Assembly: GCA_040752215.1 (NCBI GenBank)
Contig: JBFMEX010000067.1
Location: 1-64,000, forward strand
DNA: 64,000 nt
Direction of reading: 5' to 3'
Origin: JBFMEX01 sp040752215
GTDB taxonomy: Bacteria > Pseudomonadota > Alphaproteobacteria > Rhizobiales > Hyphomicrobiaceae
The notes beneath the pieces are model-generated. The model did no database searches, had not been told where the DNA came from, and saw only the letters and a program-made list of their open reading frames with translations. A program made the translations under genes and the position numbers. Shown here in pieces: positions 16,945 to 26,173 of this stretch. Within the stretch, counting starts at the first letter, position 1, and each line of letters opens with the position of its first letter.

Positions 16945-18793
16945 CCGCTGCCAGTGCTCGCTGGGACTGCTCGCCCGACGTCGGCCGCTTGAGGCGCTTC
17001 GAGGTCGGGTAGGCGCGCACCTTTGGCACCTTACCCTCCCTCAACGCGCGCTGCATACCCTCCCAGTAGCCGACGGTCAGCAGCTCCCAGTGCGTCTCAC
17101 GGAACAGGCGGCGCAGCTCGGGGTCGTTGATCCTGAGGCCGGTCAGCGTCTCCTCGGGCAGGAAGATCACGCCCTCCTCGAAATACCAATCGGGGATGTC
17201 CTCCTCGCCTTCCTCGCGGCCGACGTTGGTGCGCACCTTGATGTCGGTCAGATGCTCGACCGCATCGTAGTCGAACAGGAACACCTTGAGGCTCCGGGCG
17301 ACGCCGTAGTTGCGGCCGTCGAGGTCCTTGTTGAAGATGTTGGCAGCGGCGTTGTTCTTGATGCAGTAGCCGAGGTTGACGACGGCGGTGCGTGCGTCCT
17401 CCTCGGAGGCCTGGGCGAGGAACTCGGGCAGCGGGGTCATTTTCATCTGCACGATGAGGTGCTTGAACAGCACGTGGCGGCCTTGCACGGAGACCGTGCC
17501 GGCGGCGGCGGTGGTCAGCTCCTCGATCAGACGGTCGCTGAACCAGCTGCGCTCGAGTCGCACGTTGTCGTACATCACGTTGTCGAGCATGCTGCCGGCA
17601 CGGTCGCTCTCGTGGACGATGCGGTACTTGTCGAGCACCGCGGGCACGCCCTGGAACGTGCCCCACTTGTAGCCCTCGGTCGGGTGATCGCGGATCACCT
17701 TGGCGACGTAGCGCGACGAAGGCATCGAGAAGCCGATCGCCACCGTGCCGCGGAAGCCGAGCGCAAAGTCGATCAGCTCGCCGGTCGACTGGTGCTCGAA
17801 CTTGAGCTCCTTCATCACCGCGACCTTGCCGACGTGGTTGAAACCGATCGTCGAGTAGTGCAGCCCCAGCGGGCGGCGTGGCATCAGCTCGTAGAGGAAG
17901 CGGGCGAGCTGGTGATAGCTCTCGCTGGTGACGTGGAAATTGGCCAGTGCCGAGGAGAACAGCTGGTGCAGCTCATCGGTCGTGGTCAGCACCGCATCGA
18001 CGAAGATGCCGTCCTTCTCGTTCAGCAGCGCGATCGCGATCGGCATGTCGGGGTCGGACCCGGAGCTGAGGCGGCCGACGAGGTAGGCGCCGCGGTTGCG
18101 GAAGAAGCCGGCGTCGATCATCTCGATGCGGCAAGTGGAGCCGGGGGCGAGACCATGCCGGCGTGCGGCCGCCTCGAGCTCGTTCGCCACCAGCTCAGCG
18201 TCGCCGGCGAGATCGCGGAACGGCGCTTCGAAGTGAGGGATGTCGAGGATCGCGGCGATGGTCGCGGCGGGCGCGGCGGCGCCGCACTCGAAGCAGGTGG
18301 CGACGGTTGCGCCGTTGCCGGAGACGAGCCGGTCGGCGGCGCCGGCCGAGTAGGCGACCGGGGACCATTCGCCGTGGTGGGTCAGGCGACGCGTCGAGCG
18401 CATGAACGCGAAGGCGAGATCGGCCTCGGGGCGGCCGCGGATGCCATCGAGGACGTGGGCCTCGACCTCGACCCAGAAGGCCTGCTCGTCCGGCACCTTG
18501 GGCCAGTGCGCCTCCAGCACCCTGGCGAGTTCGTTGACGCATTTGCCGTAGATCGCGAGCCGGATTCGGCTCAGTCGTGTCGTCTCCGGCCAGTTGCGGG
18601 TCTCGAAGGCGAGCTTGGCGAGGAACGGGATGCGGCGCGAGCGGTGATAGTAGTCGTCGAACACACCGAGGATGATGGCGGCTATGATGCGCGCCCGATC
18701 CTCGCGCGTCATTGCTCGATCGAGATCGTCGAGGCCCTCGAGCGCGATCGCGGTCGTGGCCAGCTCGGTCAGCTCTGCGTGGATCTCGTTCAT
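16931..18793 (-). CDS. aceK: Isocitrate dehydrogenase kinase/phosphatase AceK
   Basis: 620 residues, slightly longer than the E. coli enzyme. AceK phosphorylates isocitrate dehydrogenase to push isocitrate into the glyoxylate shunt and also reverses this. Visible motifs are the ATP loop GFSMPSSRYVAKVIRDHP, VHESDRAGSMLDNVMYDNV, the catalytic loop NNAAANIFNKDLDGRNYGV and the metal-binding FLFDYD. No aceA or aceB accompanies it here; instead it lies 73 bp downstream of the formate dehydrogenase alpha gene on the same strand, so it may be read with it. That suggests control of carbon flow during C1/C2 growth. Confidence 0.95.
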   Translation of the reverse strand: MNEIHAELTELATTAIALEGLDDLDRAMTREDRARIIAAIILGVFDDYYHRSRRIPFLAKLAFETRNWPETTRLSRIRLAIYGKCVNELARVLEAHWPKVPDEQAFWVEVEAHVLDGIRGRPEADLAFAFMRSTRRLTHHGEWSPVAYSAGAADRLVSGNGATVATCFECGAAAPAATIAAILDIPHFEAPFRDLAGDAELVANELEAAARRHGLAPGSTCRIEMIDAGFFRNRGAYLVGRLSSGSDPDMPIAIALLNEKDGIFVDAVLTTTDELHQLFSSALANFHVTSESYHQLARFLYELMPRRPLGLHYSTIGFNHVGKVAVMKELKFEHQSTGELIDFALGFRGTVAIGFSMPSSRYVAKVIRDHPTEGYKWGTFQGVPAVLDKYRIVHESDRAGSMLDNVMYDNVRLERSWFSDRLIEELTTAAAGTVSVQGRHVLFKHLIVQMKMTPLPEFLAQASEEDARTAVVNLGYCIKNNAAANIFNKDLDGRNYGVARSLKVFLFDYDAVEHLTDIKVRTNVGREEGEEDIPDWYFEEGVIFLPEETLTGLRINDPELRRLFRETHWELLTVGYWEGMQRALREGKVPKVRAYPTSKRLKRPTSGEQSQRALAAAIST

Positions 18794-18866
18794 GGCAGAG
18801 GCGCGGTCCCGTTCGCGGCGGACGTGACCGCTATCGTTAGACGAGACCGGAAGCGAAGCAAAGCCG

Positions 18867-21650
18867 CTACTCGGCGGCGGATGCCATCTCCTGCTTCTCG
18901 ATACGGCAGGCGCAGAACTTGAACTCGGGGATCTTGCCCATCGGATCGAGCTGTGGGTTGGTGAGCGTGTTGGCCGGGGCCTCGGCGAAGCAGAACGGGA
19001 TGAACACCATGCCCTCCGGCACGTCGCGGTCGGCGCGCGCCTTGAGCACGATCTCGCCGCGCCGCGTCGCGACCTTGACCATGTCTCCCGGATTGATGCC
19101 GTAGCGGCCCATCTCGCGCAGGTTGAGGCCGACGATGGCCTCCGGCTCGAGATAGTCGAGGGTGGTGGCGCGCCGGGTCATGGCGCCGGTATGCCAGTGC
19201 TCGAGCAGACGTCCGGTCGAAAGCACCAGCGGGTAGCTTTCGTCGGGGAGCTCGTGCGGGGCGAGCAGGCCCGCCGGCACGATCTTGGCGCGGCCGGTCT
19301 TGGTCGGAAACGAGTTGGCGAAGATGATCTCATTGCCCGGCTTGTCGGGCGCGTCGCACGGATAGGTGACGGCGCCCTCGCGCACGAGCCGGTCCCAGGT
19401 GATGTTGTTCAACGAGGGCATCACGCTCGCCATCTCGGCATAGATGTCGGAGACCTGCTTGTAGTTCCAGTCGAGCCCCATACGCTGGGCAATATCCTGG
19501 ATGATCTGCCAGTCCTGGCGCGCCTGGCCCGGCGGCTTCAATACCGGCCGTCCGAGCTGCACTTGGCGATTGGTGTTTGTGAACGTGCCCCACTTTTCGG
19601 CATGCGCGGAGGCCGGCAGCACCACGTCGGCCTGCCATGCGGTCTCGGTCATGAAGATGTCCTGCACGACCAGCATCTCGAGGTGGCAGAGCGCCTCGCG
19701 CGCCTGGCGGACATTGGGGTCCGACATGGCCGGGTTCTCGCCCATGATGTACATCGCCTTCACCATCCCCTCGTGGATGGCGTGCATGATCTCGATGACG
19801 GTGAGGCCCTTGTTGGGATCTAGGCGCGTGTTCCACAGCTTCTCGTATTTCTCGCGGGTCGCCTCGTCCTCGACCGAGATGTAGTCGGGGTAGACCATGG
19901 GAATGAGGCCGGCGTCGGAGGCTCCCTGCACGTTGTTCTGGCCGCGCAACGGATGCAGGCCGGTGCCCTTGCGGCCGATCTGCCCGGTGATCAAGGCGAG
20001 CGCGATCAGGCAGCGGGAGTTGTCGGTGCCGTGGGTGTGCTGGCTGACGCCCATGCCCCAGAAGATGATCGAGCGCTCGCTCCTGGCATAGAGACGCGCG
20101 ACCTCGCGGATGGTGTCGGCGGGGATTCCGCAGTTCTGCTCCATCTTCTCGGGGCTGAACGCGCGCACTTTCGCCTTCAGCGCCTCGAAGTTCGAGGTGT
20201 GCGCCTGCACGTACTGGATGTCGACCAGGCCTTCCTCGATGATGGTGTGGATCATCGCGTTCAGCAGCGCGACGTCCTGGGCGGGCTTGAAGTTCAGCAC
20301 ATGGCTCGCATATCGCGCGATGCCCTGGGTCTGGCCGCGCGGGTCCATCACGATCAGCTTGGCGCCCTTCTTGGCGGCCTGCTTCAGGTAGGTTGCGGCG
20401 ACGGGATGGTTCTCGGCCGGACGGGCGCCAATGACGATGATGCAATCGGAGTCGAGTGCGGCCGTGAACGGTGCGGTGACGGCGCCGGAGTTGACGCCCT
20501 CCATCAGCGCGGCCACCGAGGAGGCGTGGCACAGCCGGGTGCAGTGGTCGACGTTGTTGGTGCCGAAACCTTGCCGCACGAGCTTCTGGAACAGATAAGC
20601 CTCCTCGTTCGAACCCTTGGCCGAGCCGAGGCCGCCGAGCGCCGAGCCGCCGTGGCTGTCACGGATGCGCTTCAGGCTCTTCGCCACGCGGTCGAGCGCC
20701 TCCTCCCAGGTCGCCTCGCGGAACACGCGGCGGATGTCCTCGCGCGACTTCTGCTGGCTGCACTCGGTTTTCGGCACGCCGTCGCGGCGAATGAGCGGCG
20801 TGGTCAGCCGGTCCGGGTGGTGAATGTAGTCGAAGCCGAAGCGGCCCTTGACGCACAGCCGGTTGTTGTTGGCCGGGCCGTTGCGGCCGTCGACGTAGAG
20901 GATCTTGTCGTCCCTGACGTGGACCTTGGTCTGGCAGCCGACGCCGCAATATGGGCAGAGCGTGTCGACGGTGCGATCCTCGAACGCGACGCGCTTGCCG
21001 GAAGCCTTGTCGATCAGGTTTGCTTCCATCAGGGCGCCGGTCGGGCAGGCCTGCACGCACTCGCCGCAGGCGACGCAGGTCGATTCCCCCATCGTCCTGT
21101 CGAAGTCGAACACGACCTTTGCCCCATGCCCGCGATAGGCCATGCCGATGACGTCGTTCATCTGCACCTCGCGGCAGGCGCGCACGCACAGGCCACAGTT
21201 GATGCAGGCGTCGAGATTGACGGCGATGGCGGCATGCGAGTAGTCGGCCGGCGCGCGCTCGGCGCGTGGGAAGCGGCTGCGCGGCTCGACGCCCATCGCT
21301 GAGACCCAGTTCCAGAACTTGGATTCGGGGTCGTGGCTCTCCTCCTTGGCCGGCTGGTCGGCGAGCAGCAACTCGAACACCATCTCGCGCGCCTTGCGGG
21401 CGCGCTCGGACGCGGTCTCGACCTTCATTCCCTCGGCGGCCTTGCGTTGACAGGAGGCGGCGAGCACGCGCTCGCCCTCGATCTCGACCATGCAGGCGCG
21501 GCAGTTGCCGTCGGCGCGGTAGCCGGGCGCCGGGTTCCAGCACAGGTGCGGGATCTTAATGCCGTGGCGCTGCGCGACTTGCCAGATGGTCTCGCCGCGG
21601 TCGGCCTCGACCTCCTTGCCGTCGAGCGTCAGCTTGATCTTGTCTGCCAT
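18867..21650 (-). CDS. fdhA: NAD-dependent formate dehydrogenase, alpha (Mo/W-bis-MGD) subunit
   Basis: 927 residues. Oxidises formate to CO2; electrons pass through Fe-S clusters to the beta subunit. The N-terminal 2Fe-2S domain has Cys37, Cys50, Cys53 and Cys67; two 4Fe-4S ferredoxin motifs follow (CINCGLCVRAC, CVACGECVQACPTGAL); then the fourth cluster site CPYCGVGCQTK and the molybdopterin domain. The metal ligand is cysteine (CTRLCHAS), not selenocysteine. The C-terminal MGD domain ends VFIPFCFAEAPANTLTNPQ. Layout matches FdsA/Fdh1A of methylotrophs; the metal (Mo or W) cannot be told. The beta subunit is immediately upstream; no fdhD or fdsD is adjacent. Confidence 0.95.
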   Translation of the reverse strand: MADKIKLTLDGKEVEADRGETIWQVAQRHGIKIPHLCWNPAPGYRADGNCRACMVEIEGERVLAASCQRKAAEGMKVETASERARKAREMVFELLLADQPAKEESHDPESKFWNWVSAMGVEPRSRFPRAERAPADYSHAAIAVNLDACINCGLCVRACREVQMNDVIGMAYRGHGAKVVFDFDRTMGESTCVACGECVQACPTGALMEANLIDKASGKRVAFEDRTVDTLCPYCGVGCQTKVHVRDDKILYVDGRNGPANNNRLCVKGRFGFDYIHHPDRLTTPLIRRDGVPKTECSQQKSREDIRRVFREATWEEALDRVAKSLKRIRDSHGGSALGGLGSAKGSNEEAYLFQKLVRQGFGTNNVDHCTRLCHASSVAALMEGVNSGAVTAPFTAALDSDCIIVIGARPAENHPVAATYLKQAAKKGAKLIVMDPRGQTQGIARYASHVLNFKPAQDVALLNAMIHTIIEEGLVDIQYVQAHTSNFEALKAKVRAFSPEKMEQNCGIPADTIREVARLYARSERSIIFWGMGVSQHTHGTDNSRCLIALALITGQIGRKGTGLHPLRGQNNVQGASDAGLIPMVYPDYISVEDEATREKYEKLWNTRLDPNKGLTVIEIMHAIHEGMVKAMYIMGENPAMSDPNVRQAREALCHLEMLVVQDIFMTETAWQADVVLPASAHAEKWGTFTNTNRQVQLGRPVLKPPGQARQDWQIIQDIAQRMGLDWNYKQVSDIYAEMASVMPSLNNITWDRLVREGAVTYPCDAPDKPGNEIIFANSFPTKTGRAKIVPAGLLAPHELPDESYPLVLSTGRLLEHWHTGAMTRRATTLDYLEPEAIVGLNLREMGRYGINPGDMVKVATRRGEIVLKARADRDVPEGMVFIPFCFAEAPANTLTNPQLDPMGKIPEFKFCACRIEKQEMASAAE

Positions 21651-21734
21651 CGCTTGGTGCCTTTGCCGGATTGGGCTCTCAGTCTTCTATTGGGATGCGG
21701 TCTCACCGTTGCAAGCCCCGGCCGGGCCGCGCGG

Positions 21735-23465
21735 TCAGGGTAGATCCTCGGGGAAATGCTTGATTACGCAGGCGAGCGGATTCGAGGCGGCCTGGCCGAG
21801 GCCGCAGATCGAGGCGTCGCGCATCACCTGGCTCAAGTCGCCGAGCAGCGCGTAGTCCCAGCTCGGCGCCTGCATCAGCTTGACCGCCTTCTCGGTGCCG
21901 TTGCGACAGGGCGTGCACTGGCCGCAGCTCTCGTCCTCGAAGAAGCGCATCAGGTTCAGCGCCACCGCCTTCATGTCGTCGTGGTCGGACAGGATCACGA
22001 CGGCGTGCGAGCCGACGAAGCAGCCGTGCTTCTCGAGCTGGCCGAAATCGAGCGGCAGGTCGGCCATCGAGGCGGGCAGGATGCCGCCGGAGGCGCCGCC
22101 AGGCAGATAGCCCTTGAGCTTGTGACCTGCGGCCATGCCGCCGGCGAGCTCGATCAGATCGCTGGCGGTGGAGCCGGCGGGGGCGAGAATGACGCCCGGC
22201 TTCGCCACCCGGCCCGACACCGAGTAGGACCTGAGGCCCTTGCCGCCGTTCTTGCCCTGGGCGGCGAACCACTCCGGCCCCTTGGCGAGGATCTCGGGCA
22301 CCCAGTACAGCGTCTCGACGTTGTTGACGAGAGTCGGGCGATCGAAGATGCCGACCTGCGCGACGTAGGGCGGACGCTGGCGTGGCAGCCCGCGCTTGCC
22401 CTCGATGCTTTCGATCATCGCGCTTTCCTCGCCGCAGATGTAGGCGCCGGCGCCGCGGCGGACGGTGACCTTGGTGTGGTTGGTGAAGCCGGCCTTCTCG
22501 AGCTTGTTGATCTCGGCCCTGAGGATGGCGAGCACGGCCGGGTACTCGTCGCGGATGTAGACGAACACCTGCTCGGCCTCGACCGCCCAGGCGGCAATCA
22601 GCATGCCCTCGAGGAACTGGTGCGGACGGTGCTCCAGGTAGTAGCGGTCCTTGAACGTTCCCGGCTCGCCCTCGTCGCCGTTCACCGCCATCAGCCGGGG
22701 CCCCTTCTCCGCCCGCACGAGGCTCCACTTGCGCCCGGTCGGGAAGCCGGCGCCGCCGAGGCCGCGCAACGCGCCGTCGGAAAGCGTCTTGATCACGCCG
22801 TCGATGGCGAGCTTGCCCGAGAGGCACTCGCGCAGGATCCGGTAGCCGCCCTCGGCAGTGTAGGCGTAGAGCTCCTGGTAGACGGGGATCTCGGGCTCGG
22901 TGTCGGCGGCCTGCGAGAGAAGCCGCAGCGTGTCCACGGTGGCGTTGTCGACGTGGCGGTGGCCGACCTCGGCGGCGGGAGCGGTGGCGCAACTGCCGAG
23001 GCAGGGCGCCCGCACGATGCGCACGCCATCGAGCTTCTCCGCCTCGAGCGCGGCGATCAGCTGCTCGGCGCCGGCGAGCATGCAGGAGAGGCTGTCGCAG
23101 ACGCGGATGGTGATCGCGGGCGGGCGCGGCTCGCCGTCGGCGACGACGTCGAAATGGGCGTAGAAGGTCGCGACCTCGTAGACCTCGGCCATCGGGATGC
23201 GCATCAGTTCGGCGAGGCCGTGCAGATGGCTCGCGGGTAAGCAATGCTCGCGATCCTGGATCTGGTGCAGGTACTCGATCAGCAGGTCGCGCCGATAGGG
23301 CGGCGGGCCGACGATGGCGGAGACCGCCTCCATCTCGCCGGGAGCGAGTACGCGACCCTTGTTGAACGGCACCGCCTTGCGGCGCCCCGCGCCCGGATGA
23401 ATGGCGCGCTTCGGCTCGCCGGGTCCGGCGTCTCGACCGCGCACTCGCTTCGACATCTCGTTCAT
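21735..23465 (-). CDS. fdhB: NAD-dependent formate dehydrogenase, beta subunit (fused NuoE-NuoF type)
   Basis: 576 residues. Residues 1 to about 165 are a NuoE/FdsG-like 2Fe-2S domain (VCDSLSCML and APCLGSCATAP give the four cysteines). The rest is NuoF/FdsB-like: FMN/NADH site GLGGAGFPTGRKW and NGDEGEPGTFKDR, GEESAMIESIEG, and the 4Fe-4S motif ESCGQCTPCRNG with the distant Cys in DASICGLGQAA. It passes electrons from the alpha subunit to NAD+. Separate in Rhodobacter-type enzymes, the two parts are fused here as in Methylobacterium FDH1. It leads the operon; fdhA follows after 84 bp. ATG at 23456 is an alternative start. Confidence 0.95.
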   Translation of the reverse strand: MNEMSKRVRGRDAGPGEPKRAIHPGAGRRKAVPFNKGRVLAPGEMEAVSAIVGPPPYRRDLLIEYLHQIQDREHCLPASHLHGLAELMRIPMAEVYEVATFYAHFDVVADGEPRPPAITIRVCDSLSCMLAGAEQLIAALEAEKLDGVRIVRAPCLGSCATAPAAEVGHRHVDNATVDTLRLLSQAADTEPEIPVYQELYAYTAEGGYRILRECLSGKLAIDGVIKTLSDGALRGLGGAGFPTGRKWSLVRAEKGPRLMAVNGDEGEPGTFKDRYYLEHRPHQFLEGMLIAAWAVEAEQVFVYIRDEYPAVLAILRAEINKLEKAGFTNHTKVTVRRGAGAYICGEESAMIESIEGKRGLPRQRPPYVAQVGIFDRPTLVNNVETLYWVPEILAKGPEWFAAQGKNGGKGLRSYSVSGRVAKPGVILAPAGSTASDLIELAGGMAAGHKLKGYLPGGASGGILPASMADLPLDFGQLEKHGCFVGSHAVVILSDHDDMKAVALNLMRFFEDESCGQCTPCRNGTEKAVKLMQAPSWDYALLGDLSQVMRDASICGLGQAASNPLACVIKHFPEDLP

Positions 23466-23839
23466 GGCCGTCCGTTGGTTTCTGTTGTCGTTTCTCGAGT
23501 CGGAGTTTCGATGAGCGTGGTCTGCCTATGTCGTCCGGGAGTGCTCCGTACCGGTGGTTTCTGCGTCTCGACCGCTGTGCGTTCGAGAAGCGCGACGGAT
23601 CGGGAACTGCCGGAAGTCCGACTCGCCGAGTTGTCTTTTTAGCGCGTCCTGCAGCGACATTGGAATTGGCAGGCCGTATTGGGTAATCGCCGGGGTCTTC
23701 ACCTGCCGACGAGCACACCTCCGCACCAGCCTCGCCGTGTCGTCCGCTGGCGTAGCCTGGCGCAGCCTGATTACGGGCCGGCGGCCTCTCAGTCGCCACC
23801 CGATCGGGCAGTCCATCGCAAAAAAGCGTGGCGGGGCGG
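23466..23839. other. 374 bp between the formate dehydrogenase operon and the sucD-like gene
   Basis: This holds the fdhBA promoter region and the 3' end of the sucCD-like transcript, both on the minus strand. A minus-strand frame starting MSLQDALKRQLGESDF (44 codons, 23660-23526) has no ribosome site and no known family. No palindrome of the TGGTATACCA type, no terminator with a T-run and no regulator gene were seen. Confidence 0.5.
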
Positions 23840-24718
23840 TCAACGCACCGCCAACACCTTGCGCATCGTCTCGCCGACGAGATGCGCCTCGGGCACGATC
23901 TCGATTCCGGCGCGGGCGAGCGCTGCGATCTTGTCCTTGGCCCCGCCGCGTCCGGATGCGGCGAGCGCACCAGCGTGACCCATCCTCCGCTCGGCGGGTG
24001 CGTGCTGGCCGACGATCAGCGCGACGACGGGCTTGGTGATGCCCGCGGACCTGATGCGCTCGGCGGCCTGCTCCTCCTCGGTACCGCCGATCTCGCCGAT
24101 CAGAACGATTCCCTCGGTCTCGGGATCGGCATTGAACAGCTCGACGCAATCGGCGAGCGAGAGCCCGTGCACGGGATCGCCGCCGACGCCGACGGTGGTC
24201 GACTGGCCGAGGCCGGCGTCGCTGGTCTGGGCGACGATCTCGCTGGTGAGAGAGGCGGAGCGCGAGGCGATGCCGATGCCGCCCTTGCGCGCATTCACCG
24301 TGGTCATGACGCCGAGCTGAGCGATGCCGGGTGCGAGGATGCCCTGCGAGTTGGGGCCGACGAGACGGGTACTGGAGCCGGCGAGGGCCTGGCGGACGCG
24401 CACCATGTCGAGCACCGGCACGCGCTCGGTTACGGCGACGACGAGCGGAATCTCGGCCTCGATGGCCTCGATCATCGCCGCGGAGGCGTTGGCGGGCGGC
24501 ACGAACAGGAGCGAGGCATTGGCACTCGTGGCGTCGCGCGCCTCGGCGACGGTGTTGAAGATCGGTACGTCGAGATGCGAGGAGCCGCCTTTGCCCGGTG
24601 TCACGCCACCGACGACCTCGGTGCCATAGGCCATCATGCGGGCGACGTGATAGGTGGCGGCGCGGCCGGTCAGGCCCTGGCAGATGACGCGTGTATCCGG
24701 TCCGACGAGAATGGCCAT
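23840..24718 (-). CDS. SucD-like acyl-CoA synthetase alpha subunit (malate/other acid-CoA ligase)
   Basis: 292 residues. CoA-binding Rossmann domain (VICQGLTGRAATYHVARMMAYG, GGVTPGKGGSSHLDVP) then the ligase domain with GVGGDPVHGLS and the phosphohistidine loop RMGHAGAL. The family forms a phosphohistidine from ATP/GTP and makes an acyl-CoA. One normally conserved segment, SRSGTLTYE in SucD, reads SRSASLTSE here, so it is not the housekeeping TCA enzyme. Size matches malate thiokinase MtkB. Its ATG overlaps the stop of the beta subunit (TGATG). The acid substrate (malate, oxalate, glycolate or another) is open. Confidence 0.88.
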   Translation of the reverse strand: MAILVGPDTRVICQGLTGRAATYHVARMMAYGTEVVGGVTPGKGGSSHLDVPIFNTVAEARDATSANASLLFVPPANASAAMIEAIEAEIPLVVAVTERVPVLDMVRVRQALAGSSTRLVGPNSQGILAPGIAQLGVMTTVNARKGGIGIASRSASLTSEIVAQTSDAGLGQSTTVGVGGDPVHGLSLADCVELFNADPETEGIVLIGEIGGTEEEQAAERIRSAGITKPVVALIVGQHAPAERRMGHAGALAASGRGGAKDKIAALARAGIEIVPEAHLVGETMRKVLAVR

Positions 24719-25902
24719 CAGCGTCCTCCGCCTTTCGCCGCCGCGGCCGCCTGGTCGGCGGCGTCGCGCATGTCCTCGGCCTCGACGAACGGCACGCCGT
24801 AGCTCTTCAGTCGGGTCAGCGCGAACTGGGCGTTGTTGCCGGCGAAGCGGACCACGATGGGCACCGGCCGCGCCGCGCGGCGCATGGCGATGCCGATGCC
24901 CTCGGCGATGGTGTCGCACTTCTGCATGCCGCCGCCGTGGACGTTGACGAGCACGGCGCGGGTGCGTGGATTGGACAGGATCAGCTCGAAGCCGTAGGCC
25001 ACGTCGAGCGTCGAGGCGGTGGTGCGGATGTCCATGAAGTTGGCCGGTGCGCCGCCCGCGGCCGACAAGAGGTCGATGGTCGCGAGCGCGAGGCCGGCGC
25101 CGTTGACGACGACGCCAATGTCGCCGTCGAGACGCATGTAGTTGAGCTGATGGCGCTGCGCCTCGACCTCCTGCGGGTCGCCGTCCTCGATGACGCTCGC
25201 CGAGCGCAGCGCGGCGAGGTCGGCGTGGCGGAACAGCGCGTTGTCGTCGATCGTGATCTTGGCGTCGAGCGCGATCAGGCGGCCGTCGGCGGTGAGCGCC
25301 AGAGGGTTGATCTCGATCAGGGTCGCATCGAGGGCGAAGGCGGCCTCGACGAGGTCCTCGGCAAGCGCGGCGAAGCTCGCGGCTGTCGCAGCGTCGAGCC
25401 CGGTGCGGCGTGCGGCGGCCTCGATCTCGTCGCGTTTGGCGGCATCGAGGCGGGAGACGTCGATGCGGGTGACGAGGTCGGGGTTGGCCTCGGCGCGGGT
25501 CTCGATGTCCTCGCCGCCTTCGCCCGAAAGCAGCAGCATGAGGCTGCCGGCGCTGCGGTCGAGCAGGACGGCGGCATAGAGGTGGCGGGCGTCGAGCACC
25601 ACCTCCTCCACATAGACCCACTGCACGAGCTTGCCGGCGGCGCCGGTCTGGGCGGTGACGAGGCGTTTGCCGAGCAGCGCGGCCGCGGTTTGCTTCACCT
25701 CGGTCGGGGTGTTGGCGAAGCGGATGCCGTCGGCGGCAGCGCGGCCGCCAGCGGGAACCTGAGCCTTGACGAGAAATCGCGACAGGCCCAGCCGGCAGGC
25801 GACGCGCTCGGCGTCGTCGGCCGAGCCGGCAACGCGTCCGCGGGGCGTCGCGATTCCCGCGCGTGCGAGCAGCTCCTTGGCCTGAAACTCGAGCAGGTTC
25901 AT
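24718..25902 (-). CDS. SucC-like acyl-CoA synthetase beta subunit (ATP-grasp)
   Basis: 394 residues from MNLLEFQAKELLARAGI, the classic SucC/MtkA start. ATP-grasp domain: FLVKAQVPAGGRAAADGI, LVQWVYVEEVV, ATLIEINPLALTADGRLIALDAKI. C-terminal CoA-ligase domain: VNGAGLALATIDLLSAAGG, ANFMDIRTTAS, VLVNVHGGGMQKCDTIAEGI. It leads a two-gene operon with the alpha subunit, divergent from the GntR regulator across 304 bp that hold two operator palindromes. It is likely under that regulator and serves the formyl-CoA cluster rather than the TCA cycle. Confidence 0.88.
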   Translation of the reverse strand: MNLLEFQAKELLARAGIATPRGRVAGSADDAERVACRLGLSRFLVKAQVPAGGRAAADGIRFANTPTEVKQTAAALLGKRLVTAQTGAAGKLVQWVYVEEVVLDARHLYAAVLLDRSAGSLMLLLSGEGGEDIETRAEANPDLVTRIDVSRLDAAKRDEIEAAARRTGLDAATAASFAALAEDLVEAAFALDATLIEINPLALTADGRLIALDAKITIDDNALFRHADLAALRSASVIEDGDPQEVEAQRHQLNYMRLDGDIGVVVNGAGLALATIDLLSAAGGAPANFMDIRTTASTLDVAYGFELILSNPRTRAVLVNVHGGGMQKCDTIAEGIGIAMRRAARPVPIVVRFAGNNAQFALTRLKSYGVPFVEAEDMRDAADQAAAAAKGGGR

Positions 25903-26018
25903 GGGGCCATCCTCCGACGTCGGCCGTCGGCGCGGCAAGCCGGCCGAGCGGCGGCCAGGGCCCGAGGCTTGCACCAGATCGGTAACGGGGAAGCGGTGTC
26001 GGGGCAAGCTGGGGTAAT

Positions 26019-26035
26019 TGGTATACCATATACCA
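26019..26035. promoter_or_regulatory. GntR operator 1
   Basis: TGGTATACCATATACCA: arms TGGTATA and TATACCA, perfectly inverted around a 3-bp centre. It lies about 120 bp upstream of the sucC-like ATG. It has the same layout as operator 2 (TGGCATA-TGG-TATGCCA), giving the shared pattern TGGYATA-N3-TATRCCA, as expected for an FCD-type GntR dimer. Confidence 0.65.
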
Positions 26036-26148
26036 GATTGCCTCCCGTGTCGAGGCATATCGCACGCGTCCGTGCGCCGTGGCGCGACGGTATTTGGGGC
26101 TGGCATACCGGTGGCAGGAAGTGCTTTCTCGTATGGACGAGCGACCGG

Positions 26149-26173
26149 CATCTGGCATATGGTATGCCAGATG
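26149..26173. promoter_or_regulatory. GntR operator 2, 25-bp perfect palindrome
   Basis: Arms CATCTGGCATA and TATGCCAGATG, fully complementary, around the 3-bp centre TGG. The site ends 33 bp before the chosen gntR ATG (26207) and overlaps an alternative ATG at 26171. This position suits autorepression. Confidence 0.65.

Noticed and set aside
23526..23660. 44-codon minus-strand frame starting MSLQDALKRQLGESDF
   Set aside because: No ribosome site, no family, and its C-terminal half looks random.
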